A stretch of DNA of 64,000 nt from Adiantum capillus-veneris (GCA_014529385.2 CM043942.1:50523774-50587773); one strand, 5' to 3'. Positions 10,929 through 22,560 are shown, numbered from the stretch's first letter. The notes: a model not told the origin generated them from the letters alone. Program-made: numbers and translations.

Positions 10929-12149
10929 CTAGATATGTTTGGGTTCAGGTTCTAATGTTCGTTGAGTTTCTTCCACCAAACCCCTCAGTTGTTGGACTCG
11001 TTCAATTTCCACTGTTGGGTTTGGATAGGTTCCAATCTTTCTCTTGCAATCCTCATTTTTTGTCTCTCATGGCTTATCTTGGGGGTTCGCAACTGGGTGG
11101 TTTAACTTTGAATACTCTTTTGGTGTTCGTCATAATTCCCTCTCGTGATCCTCCTCACTGGCTTTTTCCTTTGCAGTAGCAGTTTTGGTCTCCGTGGTCT
11201 CTATCGAATCTGAGTCATCCTCAGGGTCATTCATATACACGGGATCCTCTCCTGTCCCTATGTTAGTCTTTGAACTAGGTTTTGAGCTAGAAGCATTAAG
11301 GGATTTCTTTCTTCGTGTTTTTTCTTCTTTCTCGCTCGGCCAATGGATGCAGCATCTCTCTCTTTTGAGGATGTAATTTTGCTTTTGGAGCATCAACAGT
11401 GTGAGTGCATTCACTGGTGCTATGTTTATAGTTGGTGGTGTCCCATCAACCATCTCTATTATGTTCAATGGTGTGATTTTCGGTATGCGTTTGGATTGTT
11501 AGTAGGACACTGTGCGATCAAATGATCTATGCCACAACGATTACAAGTGAGTATTGGCATTGCCAATGCACTCCCTTGACTTGTTTGCATTAGTGCGGCA
11601 TTCTTTTGCATTCTAATGGGGCACTCAGCTACTCGATGTGGTCCACCACATTCGTAGCACTGAAGAGGTGGTCTCCTGGTAAAACTATTAATGTTTTGGC
11701 CTCTTGCTGCTAGCGCAGTAGCTTGATATACGGTTTGATTTGTCCCCAATGGTCTTCCATATAGTACATGGGACACTCCTCAAGCATGTCGACTCCATAG
11801 GTGATACTAGAGTCTATGTCCTCTTCGCAATCTACATAAGTACTAGATGACTCGCAACCTATTTGGTTCATAGGTGTAACTCTTGGATGAGGGGGTTGCG
11901 GTCCTAGCATTGGAGGTGGCAACGGTGTGGTTTGGACCACATTTTGGGTTCTAGGGACCATGTGCTGTAATGGCACTGTTGCTCCATGGGTGGGGTAGGC
12001 ATCAATGCAGGAACTCGAGGTGAGTCTGCCCAAGCTATAGGCAGTCTATTTTCCATGATGCGTTTAAGCATTAGGCAATCCTTCGCTTGATGGCCATACC
12101 TACCACACGCGTTACAAGTCCCATTAAACTTTACTCTGAAAGTAAGCAT
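10929..12149 (-). pseudogene. Element 1 Gag nucleocapsid part with zinc knuckles
   Basis: Broken into blocks 11904-12149, 11710-12033, 11465-11776 and 11130-11468. Knuckles seen are CNACGRYGHQAKDC (C-x2-C-x4-H-x4-C), CYECGGPHRVAEC and CNRCGIDHLIAQC (both C-x2-C-x3-H-x4-C). Proline-rich spacers (LPPPMLGPQPPHPRVTPMNQ) and an acidic segment (MNDPEDDSDSIETTETKTAT) lie between and after. This region would bind genomic RNA. At least three frameshifts separate the blocks; the same region is uninterrupted in element 2, which shows the order. Confidence 0.85.
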
Positions 12150-13102
12150 TCACTCGTAGTATGTGGGCCCAAGCAAATTGAGCACCATTGTTGCTCCCTT
12201 CTTGGATACATATGAGTGTTTTGTGGAGCACGATTACCCCTAAGGCTTTCTTGAATGGCCTTTGTGAGATCAGCCAAAGTCATCTCAGATATCGTTTGAT
12301 CTTTCACGATTGGCTTTATCTTCATTGGCTCATGCCCTGATGCTTGCGAGCTACTAGACTTCGGCTCGGCAGACACTCTTTCTCCTGCAATCATTAAATT
12401 ATCCTCCAATTGGATTGCATTCATGGTGACTGCTTCCCAAGTAGTGATACCTCTAATGACTAGGCCATTATAAATACTTTCATGTCGTAGTCCCCTAATG
12501 AATCTATCGAGCAATTGGTTGTTGTTGAATCGCTCGTTTGGATTGCATCGAGAATTCAAATTCTTTAGGCGACTAATGAAGTCTCTCACGGATTCACCTT
12601 CTTCTCGTTGGGCTTTCTGGAGCTGAGAGGCTACACCCCAAAGTACTCCCTCTCGTATGTATTCTTTTAAGAACAGTCTCCTAAGAGTAGAGTAGATCGT
12701 TTTCTCTTCTACTCTTAAGCTTCTATACCAATCTCCAGCCTTTCCGCTTAGGGTCAAACTCAAAGCCTTACACTTATGTAGCTCATTGTGCTCTTCCAAG
12801 GAATCGCACACATGTTCAAAGACTTCCATATGCTTTCTAGCATCTCCATCTCCACTGAATTTCTGTGTGAGCTTAGCTACTTGAAGTGCCTTGCTCCTAG
12901 GCTCTCTATCAGGTGCACTACGCATGTTTTCCGCAATAGAGTGACCGATAGTTTGAGCAAATGCTGCCAAATCTCCTATTTGAGCAGGTATAATGGGTGT
13001 ATGTGCTCCTGGAACCACATGTTGTGGATGGCCTTGGCCTTGGCATATGCGCGGCTCTTGGGTCCCATATTTCGTATGGTGGTGTACCAGACGGTGGTCC
13101 AA
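12131..13102 (-). pseudogene. Element 1 Gag core (retrotransposon Gag domain)
   Basis: 323 codons. It contains the retrotransposon Gag fold: FEHVCDSLEEHNELHKCKAL, SLTLSGKAGDWYRSLRVEEK, LKEYIREGVLWGVASQLQKA, ESVRDFISRLKNLNSRCNPN, LLDRFIRGLRHESIYNGLVI and TWEAVTMNAIQLEDNLMIAG. The end holds the first knuckle CSICLGPHTTSEC. This forms the virus-like particle core. It corresponds to the start of the 940-codon block of element 2. The frame here (SGDGDARKHMEVFEHVCDSL) is intact across the site where element 2 has lost one base. Confidence 0.88.
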
Positions 13103-14655
13103 AGTTTACAGGCGTGGCCCTAGGCATAGGGGGTGCCTGATATGGCATGTTATTATTAAATGGCATGGCTCCACTTGTATAAGAGCTTGGATAATTCTAT
13201 TGTGGATTGTAAGCTCTTGGAATAATCGGAGGTGTAGGAGCTACATGAGGCTGAGGTACGACAGGTGCACATGATTGATACATACATGTAGGTATAGTTG
13301 GGGGCATTGTGCTACTAGGCACTGGCGCAGTGTTAACAAATGAACTCCATGGTGTATTTCTTGTCATGCTCACCACTGGGATATGCATGGTAGCCGTAGT
13401 GTCATTAAGAGAAAGATGAGCTAGATCTGGGAAGGTAAAGCTGCCACTTGTGGGCTCAAATTGTACTGAGGCCCCTGGCAAAACAACATATGGAGGATCA
13501 ATGGGGCTCACTGAGAGAGTCTCCATTTGTGATAGGGTTGGTTGGTTGGCCTTTCCCGTATCCAAGAATCTCATTAGGCCTGTTAAAGGCATGTTGATCC
13601 CTGTGTTCTGTCTTTCTAACTCGACAATCCTATGGAGGACATCACAGACTTTCTGGTGTTGCTCATCTATGCTAGTAGCACCCGATGTGGATTGTAGAAC
13701 ATCTAACCAACCCACATGATAGGTGTGTCCTGTGTACGATCAATTAAAGCTTCTACTTGTAGGTCATACTCCCAATTTTCGTTTAGGAATATCCCATCTA
13801 GGCCTGGCGTGCTGGAGGTTTCCCTCGAAGTGGAAGCATTATTGCTCCCCATCGTTGGCCCCTCTGTGACTGCTACCTTGGGAGCACTCGGTTGCTCGGC
13901 TTGCATGATTGTTGTCATAGGAGCCTTTGCTTTCAGGGCTCGACTTTGTTCTAGCCTTCGTAGGTTATCAATTTCCCTCTCCCTTGTTGCTTGCATATAG
14001 CGTTCGATCTCTTGTACTTCGGCAAGACTCCTACCATCGGGTAGTAAAACCTCAGAGGGAGATAGTCCTAAAGGATCAGGAGGTGCAGTGGATGGAACAT
14101 TCACATGCACACTCTCAAGAAGCATAGGGTCTATTTTAGGCATGAATGACGAATTTACTTCCCCACTCCCTTCATTTATTTCATTAACCGCATGTTCGGA
14201 GCGAGTAGCTCTACTAAGGGTCTCTTTTAAGCGGCTAAACATGCTGGACCCGGGCCGTGGGCCCATGGCATGCATGTCTTGACTTGAACCATCAGGGTTT
14301 GGTGTAGGATACCCTCCATGACTTCGTAGTCAGAGGAAGAATCACTAGACGCGATATGAGGATCTTGGGTCGCGCTACCTTGAGTCCCGGTCGAAGGTCC
14401 AGAACCTAAGGTGGAGGAATAATGGGTGCCTGCGTAAATGGAGGCACTACCAATATGCTCGTGCTCTAACACTCGTCCAGAGCGTAGGTTCATATGACTT
14501 GGATCCCCTAGAAGTGTAGTGAGTGCCCGTGAAGGCTGCTCACTAGTCTTTTTGGGTGTTTTGCAACCCAAGTCTTTTCTTAATTTTTTTTTTATTTTTG
14601 ATTTTTTGGTCCTTTTTTCTGACCCATCTAAAGAATAAAACGTATGATAGCTCAA
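13103..14655 (-). pseudogene. Element 1 Gag N-terminal region
   Basis: Overlapping blocks 14227-14655, 13703-14275, 13197-13715 and 12918-13166 are joined by frameshifts. The sequence is low in recognisable motifs: a basic start (KRTKKSKIKKKLRKDLG), MNLRSGRVLEHEHIGSASIY, a coiled-coil-like LAEVQEIERYMQATREREID, then Pro/Thr/Val-rich sequence. Element 2 has the same order at 35182-36624, so this is the authentic N-terminal arm of the Gag. The start codon was probably near 14650 (MSYHTFYSLDGSEKRTKKSK). Confidence 0.75.
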
Positions 14656-15322
14656 AACGAGCGTCTTCGTCAGAGGGACGTGTCGTGCTTTACAGCCCTC
14701 CGTTTGGTCACTTTATGCCCTCGGAATCCCTAAAACCGTCAATTTCTAGTAGGGAACTAGGCCCAATTAGAAAGTCTAAGGTGCAAGTGGGAGAGAGAGA
14801 AGGGAGGAGAGTGGAGGACTTGCCCCACATGCTCTCATTCCCTCTTGAGGGGGTAGGGTATATATATAAGAGTGAGTCTAGTATATATCATAAGATGAGG
14901 CTGGGCCTGGGCCTGGGCTGGGGCTGGGCTTAGGGAAATGATCCTGATCGCCGATCGGAATTTTAGTGTCAACAGCTCACAGACAGCTCATTACCTTATC
15001 TACTTACTAACAGTGCTGCTAACCACTAACTAATCTATTAATTGCTTACTAACAGTGAGCTAACTGTCCACAGAAATTGCTAACTGCCTTCCTACCTATT
15101 CATTCATTGCAAACAAGCTAATGACTACTAATTGTGCAACGACTGTGTGCAAACAGAAAACACAACATTATGCAGAAATCACAGAACTTGCAGACAATAC
15201 AGAAATTAACAACTTGCAGAAAAACAACTCATTCCTCTTCCTCTTCCTCTTCCTCTTCTTTCCTACTACAAACAACTCATAGGAGAAGCACAAAGTGCCT
15301 CTTGGGCTTAGTGCAGGGCGAT
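14656..15322 (-). other. Element 1 untranslated leader
   Basis: Non-coding between PBS and Gag. Part (about 14690-14945) is shared with element 2 (36780-37035), including GTATATATATAAGAGTGAGT and repeated GGGCCT words. The half nearer the PBS is rich in short AAC/CTAAC and CTCTTCC repeats. Confidence 0.75.
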
Positions 15323-15340
15323 TCCCCGACAGCGGCGCCA
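15323..15340 (-). promoter_or_regulatory. Primer-binding site, tRNA-Asp type
   Basis: On the minus strand it reads TGGCGCCGCTGTCGGGGA, four bases inside the 5' LTR. The 3' end of plant tRNA-Asp(GUC) predicts TGGCGCCGTTGCCGGGGA; two positions differ. The same variant occurs in element 3 at 46781. Confidence 0.9.
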
Positions 15341-15344
15341 AAAA

Positions 15345-15579
15345 TGTGCGCTCCTTGCCGCATTGTCGAAGCAAGGACCTTGCCTACCACTGTGTGTGAG
15401 CCATAGACGGCTCCAAGCACACAACTAGATTAACTAGTAAGCTCAAAAGAGGGCAATGGTGTGTCACTCACCGCTCTATGCTCCTGCCGGGGAGGATTCC
15501 TCGCCGCGAAGAAGAAGGAGATGCCGCTACGTCGTGCTCAACCGCTTCACTGCCGTCGTGCCGCCGCAATGCTTGATCG

Positions 15580-15627
<48 letters not shown>

Positions 15628-15951
15628 TCTCACAACACACACACACACAAGGAGGTGAAGAAGAAGAAGATGGAGATGGAGGGATGGCAAGAGCACTCTT
15701 CTATTGCACAAATGAGAGAATGAGTGAATTTTAGGTTTAGTTGGCTTTTATATGAGCTCACCCCATTCACACTTGGGCGCCCATGCTTAGCCAACTAATC
15801 CCTTGAATGTCCCAGTTAGAGTGCGCCTCTCATCGGCGATCACTCTTACCCTTTTCCTATTGGTCCGACAAGCCCGGTACCTGACTCTACCAAATACATA
15901 ATACACGTCCGTCGTAGGTGATGGGGTGTCCTTGAGCCGTGAGGGTTAACA
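15345..15951 (-). repeat. 5' LTR of element 1
   Basis: 607 bp, TG...CA ends, followed by the TCCTT duplication. The minus-strand TATA box is at 15745-15752 (TATAAAAG on the coding strand). A CT run of about 40 bases and a CA run occur within it; their lengths differ among the four LTR copies in the window. Confidence 0.93.
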
Positions 15952-15956
15952 TCCTT
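15952..15956. repeat. Target-site duplication TCCTT, right of element 1
   Basis: Second copy of TCCTT, directly after the LTR. The following bases CGACAGATATGTGGCTTTGG continue ORFX copy 1, as shown by its relative at about 25110-25150. Confidence 0.9.
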
Positions 15957-16191
15957 CGACAGATATGTGGCTTTGGCTATATAAAAAGAGAGCAAAAATT
16001 GAGCAAGAGAGAATCTTATGCTTAGAATAAAGGATAAAACTCAATTTTTGATGCTTATAAAGGGTGACAATTGTGTTATCAAATATCTGGAAGGTTCCCT
16101 AAAGCTCTAGATCCAAAAAACAAAGGAGAATATAAGAAGACAAAGGAAACAAACTTGTAAGATTGAAAATGAAACAAAACTAAAGAAAACA
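15957..16191. other. End of ORFX copy 1 and junction to a pol relic
   Basis: The first 30 or so bases match the ORFX copy at 25.1 kb. From about 15985 the sequence turns A-rich, with no recognisable coding content, until the plus-strand pol begins at 16192. Confidence 0.5.
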
Positions 16192-17435
16192 ATGAAACTA
16201 GGACTGGACGAGTTTGGAGAAACACAATGGACCAAGGTTAAGAGAAGTAAGAAGTACAGAGAGCTTAAGAAAACTCTCAAGGAGGTATGGACAATAGAAG
16301 TAGAAAGTGGAGAAGAAGAATATAAGAAAAATGAGGACAAAATGAGTGTTCCTTCCCACTACAAAAAATTCACTATACAAGATCGGAGGGTAGTAATGAT
16401 GCAACCTCTACGAGAGCGAAAGGACAAGGAGTCCTACGATGGGCCCTAGAATACAAATAAAATAGACTTGGTAGGGCTAGGAGAAGAACCACGACCAGCC
16501 TACATAGCAATTGATCCAAGTCCGAAAGAGGAGGAAAATCTTGTAAGTCTTCTCAAGGAGTACAAGGACGTGTTTGCTTGGTCATATAAAGACCCGGAAG
16601 GGGTAGATCCTACGATATGCCAACACACAATCCCCTTAAAGCCCGATGCAAAACCTAGTTGGTAGAGACCTTACACGTACAATGATACATTTGCTAAGCG
16701 CATCAAAGACGAGACTGATAAATTAAAGGAGACGAAGTTTATCTACAAGATAGAACACACCGATTGGGTATCTCCCATTGTGGTAGTGCCTAAGAAGAAT
16801 GGAAAACTATGAGTGTGTGTGAATCTAAAGAAGGTTAATGCCACCACGATAAAGGATAATTATAACTTACCTATTCGTAACCATGTCTTAGAATGAGTGA
16901 CAGGTAAGCGGGCGTACTCCTTCTTAGATGGATACTCATAATATAACCAACTCGTAATTGCTCTTGAAGATCAATACAAGATAGATTTTGCCATGGAATG
17001 GGGAATATGTGCATATAGGGTGATGCATTTTGGCTTGAACAATACCCCAGCAACGTTTCACACCTTGATGGCACATGCCTTTAAGGAATACTTAAGTATT
17101 TTCTTGAAAGTTTACATGGACGACTTATGTGTGCATTCTCTCTTGAGAGATGAACATACATAGCACCTAAGAAAAGTATTGGAGAAGTGCCAAACTTATA
17201 GAATTTGTCTCAACCTAGAAAATTGCATATTCATGGTTAGACATGGCAGGATCCTGGGACATATTGTCTTAGAGAACGGTATATCTACCGACTTGGACAA
17301 GATAAAAGAACTTGTGGAACTGCTTAGACCAAACAATGCAAAGAAATTTCATTTCTTTATTGGACATTGTGGTTACTATGGAGGTTTATACACATGTATG
17401 CAGTTATTGCCCAACCCTTGTACAGACTTATAGTG
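16192..17435 (+). pseudogene. Ty3-type reverse transcriptase relic
   Basis: Plus strand, same family as element 3. It starts in the pre-RT linker (YRELKKTLKEVWTIEVESGE; VPSHYKKFTIQDRRVVMMQP), continues YKDVFAWSYKDPEGVDPTIC, then RT motifs IEHTDWVSPIVVVPKKNGKL, VNLKKVNATTIKDNYNLPI and ALEDQYKIDF. The catalytic motif YMDDL is still present (FLKVYMDDLCVHSL), and the connection reads GRILGHIVLENGISTD. Several in-frame stops break it (for example near 16449, 16664, 16810, 16896 and 17161). No LTR or Gag accompanies it. It joins ORFX sequence at its left, so the left end is a truncation or a later insertion boundary. Confidence 0.9.
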
Positions 17436-18032
17436 GCCTTTGTATGGACGAATGAGTGTGAGGACTCATTCAAAAAATTGAAGAAAGCACTTATATATGC
17501 TTCAATGCTGAAAGCACCTGATGGGGGAAAAATCTTTCATGTTCATATTGATGCTTTGGCATTTGCTATTGGATGCATTTTGGCTCACCCAGGAGATGGA
17601 AAAATGGATTTCCAGTCTGCTATGCAAGCAGGCAGCTTAATAGTGCTGAAAAGAACTACACCACCACGGAATGAGAGGGGCTTGGGACGATATATGCTGT
17701 TAAGAAATTTTGACATTATCACCTTGAAACACGTTCATGTTTTTTACCGATCATCAAGCCCTCCTATACCTCGTAAACAAACCATGCAATACCAAAGAAT
17801 TGTTCGATGATTCATCATATTGCTAGAGTTTGATTTTATCATCATGGTCAAAAAAGGAAAGATGCATCTACGAGAAGATCATCTTTCTAGATTACCAAAT
17901 GGGGAAGCTCCAGAAGGGGTAGATGATGACATGTCTGACACATATCTTTTCAACATTGAAATGATACCAAAGTGGTCGGAGGAGAAAGTCCATATACTAT
18001 CATATGGAGGAGAGTTTAATAAAACAAGGTAG
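17436..18032 (+). pseudogene. Ty3-type RNase H relic
   Basis: Follows the RT. Recognisable pieces are AFVWTNECEDSFKKLKKALI, the first RNase H strand IFHVHIDALAFAIGCILAHP (Ser of VDAS replaced by Leu), and the tail LLEFDFIIMVKKGKMHLRED then HLSRLPNGEAPEGVDDD. The middle (ERGLG) is frameshifted, so the second catalytic residue lies in a damaged stretch. It aligns by eye along its length with 53676-54395 in element 3. Confidence 0.85.
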
Positions 18033-18690
18033 GAATGTAAAAGACGAATGATTCTACACGCAAGACATTTAAATTACTTGGTGGACGTTTGTATCATTTA
18101 GGACTCAACAACACCTTACGATTATGCATAAGTCCGAGGAGTAAAAATGTTATCTTGTGGAAGCACATGTTCAAGGCTTAGCATTTCATTGCTCTCAAAT
18201 GAAGACATACCAATGCCTGAAACAGTTAGGAGATTATTGGCCAATTATGAAAATTGATGTTCATATACGTCACCCAATGTGCAGCCTGTAGGACAAAACC
18301 ATGGGTAGAAAATGCTACATTGTTTCAGTAACAATTGCACCAAAATGGAGCCAGTACATAATTGACTACCTAACAACGAGCAAGTTTCCTAAAAATACCT
18401 CTAAGGCACAACAAAGAGCTATAGAAATCGAGGTTCAAGAGTTCACACTAATTGAAAATCAATTGTATAAGAGAGGAAAAGACAATCAGCTTAAGATATG
18501 TGCAATTGAAGAGATGTACTTGCAAATCCTAGGGCAAGCACATGGAGGAATCAGTGGAGTCCCATTTCTTGGGGGACAAGACGATAAAAAATGTCTTAAC
18601 CGTGGGAATATGGTGCCTACATTGTACATGAAAAGCTGCTGAATACGTAAAGAGATTTGATTCTTGTCAGCATACCAGGTCCCAATAAGG
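18033..18690 (+). pseudogene. Relic with doubled HHCC region before integrase
   Basis: Two zinc-binding-module remnants can be traced in succession. The first reads GRLYHLGLNNTLRLCISP, then LGDYWPIMKIDVH and CAACRTKPW at about 18080-18300. The second follows the usual spacer (WSQYIIDYLTTSKFPKNTSK; LYKRGKDNQLKICAIEEMYL) with LGQAHGGISGVPFLGG at 18301-18642. Element 3 has the same order in better condition. The modules would normally help integrase multimerise and bind LTR ends. Stops and frameshifts are frequent here. Confidence 0.65.
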
Positions 18691-19540
18691 AGAGATGAGA
18701 TGCCCTTACGGCCAATGATGGAAGCCAGAGAATTTTTGCTAAGTGGGGCATAGATTTTGTTGGACCAATTTCACCTCCGCTTATCTCACTCCCAATATAT
18801 CATTGTGGCTATAAACTATCTCACAAAATGGGCTGAAGCAAAGGCCACACAAAAAGCGGATGCAAGGACCACTGCATAGTTTCTATATAAAAATATATTT
18901 GTTAGATATGGCCTACCCATAGAATTTTTAAGTGGATCATGGCACACATTTCATTAGTGAAGTCATTGAAAACCTTTTAGATGGATTCATGGTAGTTCAC
19001 AAGAAGTTTGTGCCATATCATCCACAAGCAAATGGATAGTTGAAAGCTACAAACAAAACTCTATGCACTGTCTTGACCAAAATAGTGTCTAATTCGCAAA
19101 CCGATTGGGATCACAAGTTACACTCTACGTTGTGGGCTTATAGAGTAGCCTACAAAACCTCTATTGGAACAACACTATACAACATGGACTTAACGCTATC
19201 TTGCCTATGGAATTCCTGATCCCAACACTATGGGTAGCTAAACAACTTGAATGGACGGGCCATGAATTATCTTCAAGCCTAGAGGACCTTGAAAAGCTGG
19301 ATGAGCTTTGCTTAAAAGCTATAGATTCTATCTATGCTCTAAAAAGAAGGCAAAAAGAATTTTTCAATAAGCATGTACGCTCGAAAGAGTTTAAAACAAG
19401 AGACTATGTCCTGGTTTATACATTGCAACAACATGCTAAGAAACTTATAAAGCGAGGGATGGGACCCTTTGTGAATTATCACCAAGTGGTGCCATAAAGC
19501 TTCTCATCTTTACAGCAACAGACCTTAGTCTATATGCTCT
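18691..19540 (+). pseudogene. Ty3-type integrase core and C-terminal relic
   Basis: Core pieces: SQYIIVAINYLTKWAEAKAT, ADARTTA, VRYGLPIEFLSG, KKFVPYHPQANG, TDWDHKLHSTLWAYRVAYKT, then the open C-terminal block 19201-19497 (WVAKQLEWTGHELSSSLEDL; EFKTRDYVLVYTLQQHAKKL; KRGMGPF). It parallels 55032-56000 of element 3. Frameshifts and stops interrupt the core. At about 19510-19560 the sequence passes into copia pol. Confidence 0.85.
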
Positions 19541-20870
19541 TATTGCACAAGATGCTAGCTTTGATCAAAATCGAGTAAGAGATTTTGAAGCCAGATTCAA
19601 TGTGACACATCATTAAGAATGGTTCTCTACGTATTCACATACTGGTGGGTGGCAGAGTGAAGCTTGATGATGCCTATGAGCTCACAATACATGGTGCTAG
19701 AGACATCAAGCTAGTCATGCAAAATGGCACATAATTCATAGTCAAAAATGTTAGACATGTTCCCAGGTCAACAAAATGTTTTGTATCTACTCGTCAACTT
19801 GATGACTTGGGGCACAACCACCAATTCAGAACGCAAATTTTGTGATTTTTAGGGGTTTAAAACATGGAACGCTTTACTCTATGTTTGTTTTGTGTGTAAA
19901 AGAGGATTGTATATCCATAGATGAGCTTCCGTCTACTGAGTTATGGCATATCCAAGTAGACCATATGAGCCAAAAGGGAATGAAAACACTAGCTCATTTT
20001 GGTTACTTTCCTGTGTGAAGTTATTCTGACTTTTCTATATGTGAGCACTCCATTTCTGGTAAACAAACTAGGACCACCTCATCCCCATTGAATAGGAAGT
20101 GTATGCAGCCACTAGAGCTTGTGCATAGCAACATTTACAATCCTATGTAGACCAAGTCTCTAGGGGGAGCTAGCTATTTTGTGATTTTCATAGATGATTC
20201 CACTAGGAAGGTGTGGGTTGTCCTTTGCGATATGAGGATCGGGTCTTCTCTACTTTCGAGAAATTCTTAGCACTAGTAGAAAATCAATCTGGAAAGAAGT
20301 TTACTACAACTTGAGGATTGATAATGGTGGAGAATGTGTCTCCAAGGATTCAATAATTTCTATAGTAAGAGAGGTATTAAGAGGCAGCTTAGTGCACATT
20401 ACACACCTAATCACAATGTAATTGCAGAAAGGATGAATCATACAATCAAAAGCGAGTCACAACCATGCTTTCTATGGAAAATTTGACTCAAACCTTTTGA
20501 GAAGAGGTAGTATTGGCAACAGTACATATTATGAATCAATCACCTAGTATGCCATTGAATTAATAGATTCTAGAGTATTTGCGGTTTGGAAAGAAACCAC
20601 ATTATGATCATTTGCGTGTCTTTGGATGTGAGGCATATGCACATGTGCCCAAAGAACTTCGAAAAAAACTAGACCCAAAGTCACACAAGTGAATTTTCCT
20701 TAGTTATGGTGTAGATGGAGGGATGGGATATCATCTTTGGCACCCAAAATCTTGCAAAGTAATTCACAGTTCACATTTAATCTTCAATGAGTCAAAAATG
20801 CACAAAAAAACCTATCAAAGAGGTTGAGTATAGAAAAGTCACATTTAGGTTATTCCCTCATATTCTGTGA
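19541..20870 (+). pseudogene. Copia protease, GAG-pre-integrase and integrase relic
   Basis: Plus strand, many stops. In order: ARFNVTHH then EWFSTYSHTGG (protease region), LVMQNGT and VKNVRHVPRSTKCFVSTRQL; the GAG-pre-integrase motif LWHIQVDHMSQKGMKTLAHF with CEHSISGKQTR; integrase pieces PLELVHSNIYNPM, SLGGASYFVIFIDDSTRKVW, RGIKRQLSAHYTPNHNVIAE; and the C-terminal VFGCEAYAHVPKELRKKLDP with GMGYHLWHPKSCKVIHSSHL. This is the Ty1/copia order (integrase before RT). The 5' part is missing, cut at the junction with the Ty3 relic. Confidence 0.88.
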
Positions 20871-21029
20871 AAACTCAGAAGCCTAGTGATGTACCTTCTA
20901 CTAGTAGAGCCCCAATTGATAGGGCAAAGAGCAATTATTAGGCCTTGAGGTGATCTACTAGATCCTCATATTGACCTTAGCGATTTTAGCCAAGGTCGGG
21001 GGCTATGTCATGCTGTTTGATTATAGTGA

Positions 21030-21775
21030 GCCATCTTGTTACAAAGAAGCCATGCAAATGGATGACAAGGTCTAGTGGGAGTAGTCCATTCAATCTGAGT
21101 GCAACTTGATTGTCACTAATGAGACATTGGACTTAGTTAAATTTCTATAAGGCAAGCATACCTTACCTTGCAAATGTGTAAAAGTTTACATCAAATAATC
21201 CACAGTCTAAGTACAAGACTCGATTGGTTGCTAAGGGATTCAACCAATAGAAGGGAGTTGATTTTGACAAAAACTTCTCGCCCATAGTTAGGATGACTAC
21301 ATTGCATATAGTGCTTGGCCTAGTAGCCATTGAGGACATGGAACTTGTCCAAATAGATGTGAAGATAGCCTTTCTTCATGGGGATCTAGAAGAGGATGTT
21401 TACATGAAGCAACCTGAAGGTTTTGAACACCCTAGTAGGGAGGATCTTGTATGCAAACTCAAGAAAACACTTTGTGGCTTAAAACAGGGTTCAAGGCAAT
21501 GGTATCAAAATTTTGATGCATTTATGCGGTCCAAGGGTTTTAGAAGGAGTCAAGAGGATCACTACTTGTATACACAGAAACTTAGTGATGGTTCTTTGGT
21601 CATTCTCATTTTGTATGTAGATGACATGCTCATTGTAGGAAAGTCCATTGAGGAGATTTCCAAATTAAAGCAAATATTGAACAAAAACTTTGATATGAAG
21701 AATTTGGGTGAAGCAAATCATTTTCTTGGTATGAGTATCAAGAGAGACAAGAAAAGAAGCATTCTTATCACGTGA
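21030..21775 (+). pseudogene. Copia reverse transcriptase (RVT_2)
   Basis: The open block 21293-21775 is a clear copia RT: VQIDVKIAFLHGDLEEDVYM, KQPEGFEHPSREDLVCKLKK, LCGLKQGSRQWYQNFDAFMR and the catalytic YVDDMLIVGKS, then NFDMKNLGEANHFLGMSIKR. Upstream, broken pieces (EPSCYKEAMQMDDKV; TRLVAKGFNQ; VDFDKNFSPIVRMTT) show the normal start at about 21030. The catalytic aspartates are present, but the flanking stops make the copy dead. Confidence 0.92.
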
Positions 21776-22560
21776 ATCGTATATCCACAAGGTCTTACAA
21801 CATTTCAATATGCAGGGGGGGAAGACAGTGAATAACCCACTACCATCATATTTGAAACTTAGCAAGGAAGATTCTCCTATGTCGGATGCTAATAGAGCAA
21901 AAATGGCAAGTGTGCCATACTCTTTGGCTGTAGGCAATCTAATGTATGATATGGTAGCTACAAGGCCAAACATTGAATTTGCAGTGGGAGTGGTTAGTTG
22001 ATATATGGCTAATTGTACGCTTCAGTAATGGTGATGCATCTATTGTTGGTTACACAGATGCAGATTATGCGGGTTGCAGAGACAATAAGAGATTTAAGTT
22101 TGGCTACATTTTCGTAATGTAGGAGGGGCCATTTCTTGGAGGTCATCTCTCCAATATTATATGTCTTCTTCCACAATAGAGGCTGAGTACGTTGTAGTGT
22201 CAAATGCCAACAAGGAAGCTATATGGTTGGCTCATCTAGTGGGAGATCTAGACATTTAGTAGGTTTCAATTTTTCATTGTGATAGTCAGAGTGCCATTGC
22301 TTTGGCAAGAAGTTAAAACACATTGAGGTGAGGTAACATCTCATTTGAGATGCATTGACGAATAAGAGTTTGGAGCTTGTTAAGATACACATTGATGAAA
22401 ACGTAGCAAATTCTCTACGATGAAGAGCCTAGCTACGGAGCATTTTGTAATGTGCATCGATTTAATGGGTGTAGGATGAGCAAATTTGAATAAGGGTGAA
22501 GCTGGCGTGCTTCATGGATGTACATACTAGTTTTAGTCACCACTTACAATCACATTGGAC
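21776..22560 (+). pseudogene. Copia RNase H relic
   Basis: Pieces: LPSYLKLSKEDSPMSDANRA, VPYSLAVGNLMYDMVATRPN, IEFAVGVVS, then YTDADYAGCRDNKR, SWRSSLQYYMSSSTIEAEYV and NKEAIWLAHLVGDL, up to about 22330. The stretch to 22560 (KSLELVKIHIDENVANSL-like, FMDVHTSFSHHLQS-like) is the usual C-terminal tail. Stops and one deletion near 22000 interrupt it. Confidence 0.88.

Larger units (their letters stand above)
1182..15951 (-). mobile_element. Ty3/gypsy-type LTR retrotransposon, element 1
   Basis: Both ends are defined: LTRs begin TGTGCGCTCC and end GTTAACA on the plus strand, flanked by TCCTT. The coding strand is minus, so the 5' LTR is at 15345-15951 and the 3' LTR at the left. From right to left the inside reads: tRNA-Asp PBS, leader, Gag, zinc knuckles, protease, reverse transcriptase. 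RNase H is cut at its first strand and joined straight to the 3' LTR, so RNase H, integrase and the polypurine tract are lost. The 3' LTR is split by a 6.2 kb DNA element; without it the retroelement is about 8.5 kb. Its LTRs differ far more than those of element 2, so it is the older insertion. It sits inside ORFX copy 1. Confidence 0.92.
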
